Assembly (NCBI RefSeq): GCF_040939455.1
Contig: NC_134129.1
Location: 18,674,001 to 18,738,000 of the forward strand
DNA from: Microcebus murinus
Lineage: Eukaryota; Chordata; Mammalia; Primates; Cheirogaleidae
Direction of reading: 5' to 3'
DNA: 64,000 bases
The position numbers and the translations under genes were made by a program. The stretch's first letter is position 1; each line of letters opens with the position of its first letter. This document shows positions 23,240-33,879 of this stretch, in pieces. The notes beneath the pieces are model-generated. The model was not told where the DNA came from, did no database searches, and was given only the letters and a program-made list of their open reading frames with translations.

Positions 23240-23790
23240 TGTATATTACTTTTCTATCAGTGCATAAAAAAATTACCACAAACTTAGTGGTTTAAAATAA
23301 CACACTTTTGTGTTACTTTGTGGATCAGACGGCTATGCACAGCAGAACTGGGTCCTCTGCGAGGCTGGAGCCCGGGCGTCAGCTGGGAATGGTGTGTCAT
23401 CTGAATGCTTAATTTGAGGAGGATTTATTTTCAAGCTGTCTTAGGTCAGTGGCAGAATTTATTTTCTTGAGGCTAGAGGAGAGAGGGCCTTACATCTTCT
23501 TGGCTGGGGGCTGGAGGCCTTGCAAGCTGGCAGCTGCAGCTGCCCTCAGTTTCTAGAGCCTTCCCTCAGTTCCTTGCCAAGTAATTTCCCCTACATGGTC
23601 GCTTGCTTCACAAAAGTTGGCTGGTGAGGGGAAAAACCAGCAAGTTCCGGGCAAGAGTGAAATAAGGTAATCATACAAAGTAAGACACGTACATCCAGTT
23701 GCCTTACTCTGTCACATCTTCTGTGAGTTAGAAGCAAATCGCAGGACCTGGGATCATACAGGACCATGAACACCAGGAGACGGGGAACTG
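23240..23790 (-). repeat. ERVL/MaLR-type LTR relic, antisense
   Basis: Plus strand follows the complement of an old mammalian LTR: 'ctatcagtgcataaaaaaat' (23255), 'aaacttagtggtttaaaata' (23280), 'gcagaactgggtcctctgcg' (23342), 'cctcagtttctagagccttc' (23546), and 'aagcaaatcgcaggacctgg' (23732). I cannot fix the subfamily. No internal retroviral sequence is attached. The minus-strand ORFs inside have no meaning. Confidence 0.6.
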
Positions 23791-23984
23791 GGGAACCAAG
23801 AGTTTATTCACTTCTGGGCCAGTTCTCCAGCTGGTTCATTTCCTCTTGTATCTTGTGGCTTTAAATACTGATAACAAGGGGACAGCCCTCGGTTTTATAT
23901 CTACAGTGTTGAATTTGATCTTCTCTAACCTTCACAATGATACAGCCAACTGCTTGCTTTATATTTTACCTACTGGATGTGTCT

Positions 23985-24054
23985 AATTTGAGGAGGATTT
24001 ATTTTCAAGCTTAAGTTGTTGGCAGAATTTATCTTCTTGAGGCTATAGGAGAGA
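23985..24054. repeat. second copy of a 70-75 bp LTR segment
   Basis: Nearly repeats 23411-23485 in direct orientation. Both open 'aatttgaggaggatttattt' and close 'gaggct..aggagaga'; the middle differs by a short indel. Confidence 0.85.
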
Positions 24055-24119
24055 ATGCATTTCATCTCAAAGTGCACACATCCAAAGCCAAAATATTATA
24101 ATTATTTCTCCCCAATAAT

Positions 24120-24870
24120 GTACTTTTTCCACGCTCTTCCAGTCTCACCAAATGCCAGCTCTACCCTTTCAGTTGCTCAGATTGGAAAACTTTGTATATC
24201 CTGTTGCTTTCCATTCTCTCATTCCAATATCTAGTTAGTAAAAAATCCTGTCCCATCTATTTTTAAAAAATATTAACTTTCTGACCATTTCTCTCCACTT
24301 CATCAAAGCTCTTCCCATTTTATTCTCAGTAAAAGCATACAATCTGGCCTTTGTACCTCCCTGACCTCTTCTACCACTCTCCCCTTTTTCATTCCATTCT
24401 ATAATGGAACACTGGCTTACTGGCCTTTCTTTGAAGAGCCCAAGCACCCTTCCACTTTAGGGCCTTTCAACTTGCTGTTCCCTTTTGCTGGAACCCTCTT
24501 CTCCCATATGCTTGCATGGCTGACTCCCTCATCTCCCTCATGGTCTTTCATACATGAAACATTGTGGATGAAGCCTATCGTATTCCCCTGTTGTTTCAGT
24601 TGCAATCAGTTTTTTTCTCTTCCTTTGTTCCAGATTTATTTCTCTTATACTGCTCTCACTCTCTTTTTTCTTATTATATTACAACATTCTGAATTTCCTT
24701 ATTCAGTACATTTATTATTTATGGTCCCTTTTCTGGGCTAGAATATGAGTTTCTTGTGGACAGGGATCTCTGTTTGGTTATTGATGTACTCCAAGCCCTT
24801 AAGAATGTGCCTGGCACATAAATAGGTGCTTGTTAAATATTTGTTGAATGAATGAATGAATGAATGAATA
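24120..24870 (+). repeat. L2 LINE, 3' half
   Basis: Sense L2 in nearly continuous order: 'cttccagtctcaccaaatgc' (24137), 'cctccctgacctcttctacc' (24356), 'gggcctttcaacttgctgtt' (24460), 'tggctgactccctcatctcc' (24516), 'gaatatgagtttcttgtgga' (24740), and the tail 'gtgcctggcacataaatagg' with GAAT repeats at 24844-24868. The reading frame is broken. ORFs on either strand here belong to the repeat. Confidence 0.9.
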
Positions 24871-26061
24871 GATGCAGTTAATCTTTTATCAAGGTGGTAT
24901 CTACAGCACCTTCAGTTAATCCTGGAATCTTAAGTGCTTACAGAATTATTTTACCCACCAATCTTTTGAAACTTGTCATTTCTTGGTTAATATCTCCAGC
25001 TAGCACGAGGGCCTGATCTAAAATATAGGCCACTTGGTGGCCCAGTGGCAGCCATTCCAGTCCTAGTGAAGGGTAAACTGTATCTCAGTTTCCTAGCAGC
25101 TATCTCAGGACCAGCTGTCCAACAGGATGGACCACACAGATTCCCAACACCACTGCTCCCTGACTTTGCTGTTGATGGAAACTCACGCGGTTTTGCCCTG
25201 TGCCAGATTGCTTCACGTCCGGTGTTGCCTCGCTCCAGATGAGGCTGGACATACCTTGGTGAACCCCTCAATTTTCATTTTGCTGGGAAGATTAGGAAGA
25301 TTGTGAAGTAGGCAGTGGTAGTCAGCTGACTCCTCTCCCAATATACCCTTCCTGCAGGATTTTCTCCCCTGTGGCCTGTCCTTTCATCCTGTTATTTTTT
25401 TTCCCCCTATGTCCCCACATCCTCGAAAACCATATTGAAATCTGATTTTTGGATGGGATTTCCTTTCATTCACATACAGTTTACTCTAAAGTAGTAAATA
25501 AATGCATCATTTTTGTCTAGATGTATGCTCATTTTAAAGCCTTACACTTGTTATGGAATGAAAAAATTTGTTCCTCTACATAGCACTTGAGGCATTAGTA
25601 TGCTGGTTAATTTGATTTAGAGCACACAGTAGAGAGGTCCATTCCTGTTTCCTTGAACTCTCATCAAAGAGGTTGCTTACTATTCTCCATACATATTAGG
25701 TGGACGTTGGCCAGAGCTTTTTCTGTTTGAGCATGGGCACAGGTGGTTGGTGACTTCTGGGGGTAGCTGATAGATAGAAGGGGGTGATCTCAACTAGATT
25801 GGCTGAGGAAAGCTTACAGACTCTTTCCCTACCACTATTGAATAATAGGTAGCTATGTCCTTGTTGAATAGTTTGTGATGCTTTCATTTCAACTTTAAAT
25901 TGTTTCTTAAAATTTATTTCAATCAGATGTCATTTATATGAAAATATTTACTGTTGATGGAGTAATACATGGTGATTTTCTCTGGGTAACAGTCTGTGCT
26001 TGCCTTTTGTCTTTTTCTGTTTCTTTGAAGCCCAACACTAATTTTCTAATTGTATTTTTAG
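24871..26061. other. unassigned sequence with a GC-richer patch
   Basis: 24990-25270 is richer in GC and CpG than its surroundings and is open on both strands (24987-25271 minus, 25045-25242 plus). I recognise neither product nor repeat family. No splice or promoter signals support a gene. The rest is AT-rich with nothing identified. Confidence 0.4.
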
Positions 26062-26117
26062 GGAGCTGAGTCTTAAACTTCCTGAGGAGAGCATCCAGAC
26101 TTTGGAGTTCCTACCAG
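26062..26117 (+). other. candidate coding exon (56 nt)
   Basis: A 56-nt block between good splice signals. Upstream is a pyrimidine-rich run ending TTGTATTTTTAG (AG at 26060-26061). Downstream is CCAG|GTAATG (GT at 26118-26119). Only one frame is open across the block. It reads ELSLKLPEESIQTLEFLP, a soluble, glutamate- and leucine-rich peptide without obvious low complexity, with one base left over at the start and one at the end. I do not recognise the protein. No neighbouring exon was found in the window, which would fit a gene with very large introns. A chance match of splice signals is quite possible, since a short block is often open by luck. Confidence 0.35.
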
Positions 26118-27679
26118 GTAATGAAAAAATTTGGACACAACTCAATACTGCCCAGATTAGACTTTCACTATGATGTCAATTTTAGATAACTTTGAGAATT
26201 GCTCTTTTTTTAATGGAGGAAAAAAGATACAGCTCTGGTAGGAAATTAGGTAAAAAATAAAATCACAATGAAACCATTTTTAATAATTGTACCATTTAAC
26301 ACTCTGTTTATTGATAATCAGCCCAAATACAGAAAGACTAAGAGACAGATGCCAGTCTAAAGAGAGAAGTGTTTCTCAAATAAAATATTTCCTATCAGCA
26401 GAAAATGTTTTACTTGATATACTAACTTGATAGTCTTAACTGCACAAACAGTTGGATGAAAATAAAAAAGAAAATGTGTGTATTGCCAGCAAACATTTTC
26501 AAAAGATGAGTACTTGCTGCAAATACTACATGCTTAGAAAAATTTTGCATTTGGCCAGCTGAGACCACCACGTGTTCTAAAATATGCTATCCATCATTTC
26601 AGTGTTAAGAGCGCCCCCTGGTGTGATTGCATATTTATATGCTAATGTAACACTTAAATTCTGTTTTTAAAATCTCATTTTGCTATCAGATGGTCATTAG
26701 CCACCTTTTTATGCTAGGTTGATATGGTCAATATAGTTTGTGACTATTGAGAAATATCATTTACATTTTTTCTTACCCTTACTCATGGTTTATCTGGAGT
26801 CAGTGGTCTGCTTGAAAGTAGAGTTTGGGAATGTCTAATTCCTAAACTTCTTCAGTTCAATCTAATAACCAAAAATATATCATTTAGTAAGTTTGAAATT
26901 ATATTCTGAGATAAAAATTTGCAGGATAATCAAATTCTTTGGTGGTGATAACTTTGTGAAGTGGCAAACTGCTGTGAACAATTCCTTTTTGGTAAACTCA
27001 TGGACATTTTAATAATGAAACCCAAGAATTCAGACATTTTTTTTTTTTTAAATATTCATTGTGTGAAAAATAAGCAATCCATATTTTGAGATTTTCTTAC
27101 AAAGTAGCAGCTCCTCTGTAGCTACAGAATTTGCCAAGATAAGCGTAATAACTTATCCATGAATCATAAATAGGACTCTTATGTAGCCCATGCCACCAGG
27201 TAAGAATGTCCTGAAATTGCCACCACCACCGTAAATTCTCAGTCAAAATTGGCAGCAGAGTACCTATCTTATAACTTTGTTTTCCTTGTATTTAATTTTT
27301 ATTCTTTTGGGAATAATGAAACCATCCTTGCAAAATGAGAGTACACATAATATTCTAAATATTACATTTCTGTAAATTTGGTAATTTCTATAAATGTGTA
27401 AATTTGATAATTATTTTCCTCTACTGTCTCTTCTTCAGATTAAATTATCTTGATTACTTTGACCATTTCTCATAGGTTCTGTGTTCTAAACCTAATAATT
27501 TGCAGAACTACAGTGGTGAACTGTTTGCAATAGACTACTTTTGCTTTTATTTTCTTCTGTATGCTTCCATCTCATTTGATTCTGTAACTGTAAGCTCAGT
27601 ATAGTATTTACATTAATTCCAGGCTTGTTGAAAGAATGTCCTCTAAAAAGTAGATTTTAAAAAATCAGAGCAATGAACC
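26118..27679. other. unassigned, mostly repeat-free sequence
   Basis: No repeat recognised over most of it. Includes a CTCF-type site (26607-26626) and an isolated perfect donor-like CCACCAG|GTAAGA at 27193-27205 whose upstream frames are all closed. Confidence 0.45.
26607..26626 (-). promoter_or_regulatory. CTCF-type binding site
   Basis: Plus strand reads AGCGCCCCCTGGTGTGA. Its complement contains CACCAGGGGGCGCT, which agrees with the core of the vertebrate CTCF motif (CCASYAGRKGGCRS) at essentially every fixed position. The site lies outside any repeat I recognise, in AT-rich DNA where such a match is unlikely by chance. CTCF marks loop anchors and insulators; the motif points to the minus strand. 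Occupancy cannot be judged from sequence. Confidence 0.6.
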
Positions 27680-27838
27680 TGACATAGGAGCCGTGTTTGA
27701 ATCCTGGTTTTCATATTTACTTGTAGGAATTATGACTTTAGGCAAATTGCTGACTGAGAGCCTCAGTCTCTTCTCCTGTGAAAGAGGAATGCAAATAACT
27801 ACTCCACAGGATATTTTTAATGCATTCATTACATTAAT
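27680..27838 (+). repeat. MIR SINE
   Basis: Sense MIR: 'gtttgaatcctggttttcat' (27695), 'atgactttaggcaaattgct' (27731), 'cctcagtctcttctcctgtg' (27761). Confidence 0.75.
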
Positions 27839-28055
27839 ATGTACTTAGGACTTACTATATGCCAGGTTTGGGGCTGGGTGCTATTATATAAGCATCTATT
27901 TCTAACAACAAACCCATGAACTATGTACCATTACTCTGTATTTTATTGATGAGACTTTGTGATGCTAAGAAACCTCATGAGTGGAAAAGCCAAGATTCTA
28001 CTTAAGGTCTTTCTGACTTAAAGTGAACTCATAACCACTATACCATGTATTTAAT
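27839..28055 (-). repeat. MIR SINE, antisense
   Basis: Directly follows a sense MIR. Plus strand: 'ggacttactatatgccaggt' (27848), 'ttttattgatgagactttgt' (27941), 'cataaccactataccatg' near 28030. Diverged. Confidence 0.65.
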
Positions 28056-28720
28056 TTAATCATGAATATTCATTTTTACTAATTTGTTGATTTAGTTGTC
28101 TTTAAGGTCATATAATCCCCCAATACACTAACAGAGGAAACCAAACTTTTGAAAAACAGTAAGGAAATTTTTTACTTGGATTAACTTCATGAATCTTGTA
28201 TCATTTTCCTCCTTATAGGTTAAGAATTTTTTTCTGATTTATTTATACCAGATTCTGTACTTGCTACAGAGGCCAATGTAATATGTGTCTCATTTTATTT
28301 AATAAGTTGTTTTGAAGACAGCTCACCATGGAAACATGGTGTGAATAGGCCTGATCTTTGCTTAATAAAATCCTGTGTGGCATATCATTCCCTTGGTCTT
28401 TGAGATTTGCTCAAGAAAGTAGGGTGTTCAGTTATGATTCAAAAGCACATTGTTGGGCTTCTCAATGGCCAAGTGACTATTTTCTTGTTTAAGTTGCCTT
28501 ATGTCCTGCTTGGCTCAGATATATAGTTATTAATATGAGCAGATAGCAGATATCCATATTATGTCTTACGAAGGTAGCACATTACGCCAGACACACGCTC
28601 AACTTAAGAAAAATCAGTTAAACCATTATAGTTGAGCCAATGAATGAGTGAAGGGGAGATGTTTTAGTATTTTACTCTCATTTCTGTCCCACCTCTACAT
28701 TAGCTCCCCCTGCCATGCAC

Positions 28721-28723
<3 letters not shown>
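28056..28723. other. unassigned sequence
   Basis: No gene or clear repeat. 28550-28640 contains 'gtagcacattacgccagaca', with a CpG and no repeat likeness. Confidence 0.45.
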
Positions 28724-28776
<53 letters not shown>

Positions 28777-28792
28777 CTCTCTCTCACACACA
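28724..28792. repeat. (CT)n microsatellite
   Basis: About 60 bases of CT dinucleotides with a TTTCTTT interruption near 28770, closing in CACACACA. Confidence 0.95.
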
Positions 28793-28935
28793 GAGCATTT
28801 AAGTGTGCTCTTTAAATTGATTTGTTTAATGTCTGTGGGAACAGCCTTCTCCCTCCCCCATCCTCTGATACTGTTTTGGTGTAGGCCCTCATAATTTGAA
28901 CAATTAAAATAGTTCCCTAACTGAATTCCATCTCT

Positions 28936-28988
28936 TTATTTTATTTTATTTTATTTTATTTTATTTTATTTTATTTTATTTTATTTTT
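28936..28988. repeat. (TTTTA)n tail of the Alu
   Basis: Ten or so TTTTA units joined to the Alu; they are the complement of an expanded A-rich tail. Confidence 0.95.
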
Positions 28989-29303
28989 TGAGACAGAGTC
29001 TCACTGTATTGCCCCGGCTAGAGTGCCGTGGCATCAGCCTAGCTCACAGCAACCTCAAACTCCTGGGCTCAAGCGATCCTCCTGCCTCAGCCTCCTGAGT
29101 AGCTGGGACTACAAGCATGCACCACCACGCCCGGCTAATTTTTTCTGTATGTTTTTAGTTGGCCAATTAATTTCTTTCTATTTTTAGTAGAGTCAGGGTC
29201 TCACTCTTGCTCAGGCTGTTCTCCAGCTCCTGACCTTGAGCAATCTTGCTGCCTTGGCCTCCTAGAGTGCTAGGATTATAGGCGTGAGCCACCGCGCCCG
29301 ACC
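28983..29303 (-). mobile_element. strepsirrhine-type Alu, antisense
   Basis: Dimeric Alu on the minus strand. Plus-strand landmarks: 'gagacagagtctcactgtat' (28990), 'ggcatcagcctagctcacag' (29030), 'cctgagtagctgggactaca' (29093), the linker 'agttggccaattaatttctt' (29157), 'tcactcttgctcaggctgtt' (29201), 'gtgagccaccgcgcccgacc' (29284). The CpG sites in the 5' end and in 'ccaccacgcccggc' are kept, so the copy is fairly young. The linker and the right-arm wording are those I know from lemur and galago Alus rather than from AluJ/S/Y. The target-site duplication is not clear because the tail has expanded. Confidence 0.93.
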
Positions 29304-32300
29304 CCTTCTATTTTTAACCCTTTTCAATAAACTAAGACAAGGCTAATTTTTGTAAAGCATAGAACTAATATCAGTTTAACATCATTTCATGTCTTATTGT
29401 TTAAAACTACCGTTTGGTTTTTTCTTACCTCTCTTCTGGTTTGTCTCACTGCCATTGTCCTTACTCCTTAGATGTTATGCTTTGCTCTACTGAAAAAATT
29501 GCAAATCTCGGCATGCTTTTTACTCTCTTTGCCTCCCTGTGCCTTTATGCACCAATTCTCTATGCCTGTAACACCCTTCTGTACTTCTTCCTTTGATGCC
29601 CTTTTTGTGTAATTAAGACTTAGCTCCACTTTCACTTTGTATCCTCCCAGGCTAGACTCTCACTGCACAAGCACACACCCAGTCTGGGTTAAGTACCTCT
29701 TCAGAGTACCACTGTAAGACCCTGTGCCCACATCCGTTATGCAAAATTCAGTTTCCAGTGGACATCTTGAAGCAGGTATTATATTATTCATTGTGCTACA
29801 GGGCCAGCTACATAGAAAGTGCCTGGGAAAGTGCTCAGTGCTCAGTGTTCTCATGAAGTCCATTAAGGGCTGAAGGAAAAATGTTTAATAGAAAGATGTT
29901 GTATTAGGATTCCCATGTTGCCCATGCTTTTAGTCAGGTTTCAAAGCTGTTAGATAAAAATACCTGGTGCCTCTTCACTGTTACTGGGCAGGATAGTGAA
30001 GCAGCCATTAGTTGACTTCTTGCGTTCCCTCTTCCATTTACACTGACTCTCTCAGCACTCAAATACTCCTCAGTGTACCAACCTGCCCCTCATGACACAT
30101 TTCATGCGGCTTATTCAGTTCATTCTCCTCTTCTTACTTGCTGAGTCCCAGTATTGTTGCAGGCAAAAACAGATATAGAATCACCCCACCCCCATATTTT
30201 CATCATGTTTATTGCAATGCAAGACAAACTGCCATAATTCTGTCCCGTGAGATATAAACAGAAATCTGATGGAATTTCTGGGTAAGTTCTGCTTTCTTGA
30301 TACAGATTTGACCCTCTCTTCCTTACTCACTCCTGGAAAGTACACAGGTGGCTGGAACTGGGGCAGCCACCTTGCATCCTTGAGAGAAAGGCCAGGAATT
30401 ACTGAGACTTCAGCCATGACATCCTTGAACTTCCAAACTGATACCAGCAATTACCTTCCTTTGGATTTCTCACTACTGAGAAAACTTCCTCACATTGTGT
30501 TTAAGCTGTTGTTATTTGGGATAACTGTTGCATCAATTGTTTCACTTCCCTAATTGATACTCATTAGTATTACAGTTCAAAGGACTACATTATAAATTAA
30601 TGGTATAAGTTTCTCACCTCTCCACCTATATATTATATTTGTTAATTCAAAAGTTTAACATGTGTTAAGACCCAGTGTTACTATGTACTACCTTAGATAC
30701 TAAAATATAAGGATTATAACACCATTTCTGTGAAAATGGGTTACAGTCTTATGCAGACACAGAAGCATAAAATTAATTACAATAAGCAATACAGTATAAA
30801 ATAGAATTGTAATATAGAAAGCACTATAGTAGATATGTGCAGAAAAATCAAGGATTAACAGAAGAGAGTATTTGCATTTTAATCAGGATGCCCTAAAATT
30901 ATTAAAAGTTTTGAAATCAGGAAATGACACCCTGGACAGGACTTACTCCTTGTGTCTTTTCAATGACATAGTGTAAGTGGTCACCAACTTGTGTCAGTCT
31001 TGCTGCCTCTTAATAATAATTAAAATGAGCACACTCTAGGAGACTTTGAGCTGTAGACAGGCTATCTTTGGAAAGCCAAATTGGTCAAAAGCAATTTGTG
31101 GAAAAGGAGAGGCAAGAGACAACACCGGAAGTTACCAGGGATTCTTTTGATATAAAAGACTGAAGCAGTAAGCAAAGAGCTGTAGCAAAGATGGCAGTAA
31201 ACAAGAAAGTGAAGCTCACTGGGTGAAAGGCAAGAGTTAGTTAATGGAGACAGGCATCGAAGAAACATCACATCCGGCAGCGGGCAACCAGGAGCAAATT
31301 CACAATGAGGGAGGGGGGCTAGGGAACAAGTCTCCTCAAGTGAGCACAAAAATAGGCTGCTCTACTCCGGGACTCTCAGCAAAGTCTCTGTGAGGAAAGC
31401 CAGAAGCAGACCATAATAAGGACACTATTTATAAAATCACAGAGACTCAAAGGAGTAAAAACGAGAAAATGGTCTCAAAACGTAAAAATTATAATGAGTC
31501 TATGTTTTAAAAAGGCACTAAATGCTAGAAGAACCTGACTCAAAAAGAGGGTCTGGGGACATCAGCATTGATTTCAGTGCTTGATCTTGAGATGATTTAT
31601 TTATTTTTTTGGTACAGATGTTGAAATGAAAAAAATTCCCAGGAAAGGCAAAATTAATGTGGAATAAAATGTCTGGGACTGAGCCAAATGCCATTCAGAA
31701 TTCTCAGGTCTTGGCATAAGCCATAGAAGAAAATTTGAGCGCATTACCATTTCTTCTAACTGTTACACACAGGGTTTTCCCAGAAGACAAATGAAAGGAA
31801 AACTGTCAATGATCTAGGCTTGAATCATGAGGACTGACCAACTCCCAGTGTGCAACACCACACACTTGAAAGAAGCTATGAATACCAATAAGGCATCAGG
31901 ACATTACGTAATACTCCGTACTTTTACTCTGTCCAGGGTTAATGGACCACATTATGCTTAGATGCATGACCACCAGGGTCCTGTGGAAAATCATAGATAC
32001 TCTCCTATGGCACGAGTCCAGTCTTCCTGAAAAAACACAGAGCATAATACAATACCTGGCTCCTATGACCGTATTCTGCATGCACACTTCATCTAATAAG
32101 GAATGCTAATTCCTCATCTAATGAAATTCGGCTGAGAGTAGTTTTCCAAAATATATTCATATGCATTATATATATTTGCAATTTTTAAAGAAATATATTG
32201 CATCACTTAAGATATTTCAAATGATCTAAATTATTCTCAGTGTAAGATATACTGCTAGTTCATTCACGATTGTTTTTCGACTTTGAAAAAGTTACCTCTG

Positions 32301-32688
32301 AGACAGCATAGTTGTTTTGCATGATGTCGAATGCCATAGAATAGAGAGATAACCTGAACACCTTTTAATTTTCCTTCATAATTTGATGCTGATATAGAAT
32401 ATATAAATTCACCTAAATTGTTCTTGAAATTATTTTGCTTGCGGTTGGTAGGCTGCTTTGATCTGTGAAACATAGTGTAACGTACTTCCAAAGAGTGTAC
32501 CATTTTTCTAGATTTAAGTTCTTGGCATCTAAGATTCAGTAAATACCTATGATGACCGTCTTCATGTCTGTAATGTTTATAAAAATTTCAACCTCGGTTC
32601 TTCAGACTGAGAACTTCTGACTTTTTGTATCTTTCTTCATTTAGAAATCTTTTCCAAGGTTTATTATTATTATCCCCCCCATACCATA
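29304..32688. other. unassigned sequence
   Basis: No gene found and no repeat I can place with confidence. ORFs at 29414-29596, 30181-30450 (-), 30269-30553 (+) and 31062-31349 (-) lack domains and overlap on opposite strands. 31060-31400 is purine-rich on the plus strand, with a few CpG sites ('acatccggcagcgggcaacc'). Confidence 0.4.
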
Positions 32689-32689
32689 T

Positions 32690-33548
32690 CGATTGTGCTG
32701 CTTCTACTTATTAAAAAGAAAAGTTAATTGTAAAACAGCCTTGGGCAGATCCTTCAGGAGTTATTCCAGAAGAAAGCATTGTTGTCATGGGAGGTGACCA
32801 GCTCCATGTGTGTTATTGTCCCCGAAGGTCTTTCAGTGGGACAAGATGTGGAGGTGGAAGGCAGTGATATTGATGATCCTGGCCCTGTGTAGGCCAAGGT
32901 TAATGTATGTGCTTGTGTCTTAGCTTTTAACAAAAAGTTTAAAAAGTAGAAAAACATTTAAACAATTAAAAATAGAAAAATGCTTAGAGAAAAAGGATAT
33001 AAAGAAAGAGAATGTTTTTGTACAGCTATACAGTGTGTTTTAACCTAATTGTTATTACAAAGGAGTCAGAAAGTTAAAATCATAAAGTAAAAATGTTACA
33101 ATAAACTAAGGTTAATTTATTATTAAAGAAAATTTTTAAATTAGTATATCCTAGGTGTGCGGTATTTAAAAGTATACAGTAGTATACAGTAATGTCCTAG
33201 GCCTTCACATTCACTCACCACTTACTCACTGCATCACCCAGAGAAACTTCTAATCTTGTCAGTTCCATTCATGGCAAAGCCCCTATGCCATACCTTTTCC
33301 ATGTTTGGATATGTTTATATGCGTGAATACTTACCATTGTACTACAGTTGCCTACAGTATTCAGTATAGTAAATGCTGTACGGGTTTGTAGCCTAGGAAG
33401 AATAGGCTATGGTATGCAGCCTCGTGTATCGTAGACTATGCCATCTAGGTTTGTGTAAGTACACCTTATGATGTCTGCACAACAATGAAATTGTTTAATG
33501 ACACATTTCTCAAAAGAGCTCCCCATTGTTAAATCCCCATCACATTGC
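32690..33548 (+). repeat. Tigger DNA transposon, 3' part
   Basis: Sense 3' part of a long mammalian DNA transposon. From the start: 'gctgcttctacttattaaaa' (32697), 'cagatccttcaggagttatt' (32746), the end of a broken reading frame 'gggacaagatgtggaggtgg' (32838) whose last residues read VGQDVEVEGSDIDDPGPV before a stop, and the long non-coding tail with 'aatgtcctaggccttcacat' (33191) and 'gtttgtgtaagtacacctta' (33451). It ends near 'gttaaatccccatcacattg' (33528), the decayed inverted terminal repeat. The 5' end is missing. Confidence 0.75.
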
Positions 33549-33879
33549 TTATATTTTTCATATTGTACACATTTTTCAAAGGCTCTGGAAAAAGCTTGTG
33601 GCTCTAAGAAGTAAATGGACCTATGTTACCTTACATATTTAAAGTCTGGGTTAATAGCTGGATTTTCTGTAAGATGCTACATCCTATGCAGTCAGTTTTT
33701 TCCAAAGAAAGCCATTTTCACTTTTGTATCACTGGGAGGACTAAGCATGCTTACTGTCCCCAAATGCAGCTAATCAGACTGTTCTTCCACCTTCTTAATA
33801 TGTATGTGTGGTTCGTCTATATCTCAAAACAGTTACCGCATTTTTTTTTTCTTCTGATTTTAAAAGCAGTCTACTTTCA
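33549..33879. other. unassigned sequence
   Basis: No gene or repeat recognised. The plus-strand ORF 33623-33928 runs into the following L1 and has no domain. Confidence 0.45.

Noticed and set aside
27193..27205. Perfect splice-donor-like CCACCAG|GTAAGA
   Set aside because: All frames upstream from the nearest acceptor-like AG are closed, so a coding exon is not supported. A non-coding exon cannot be excluded.
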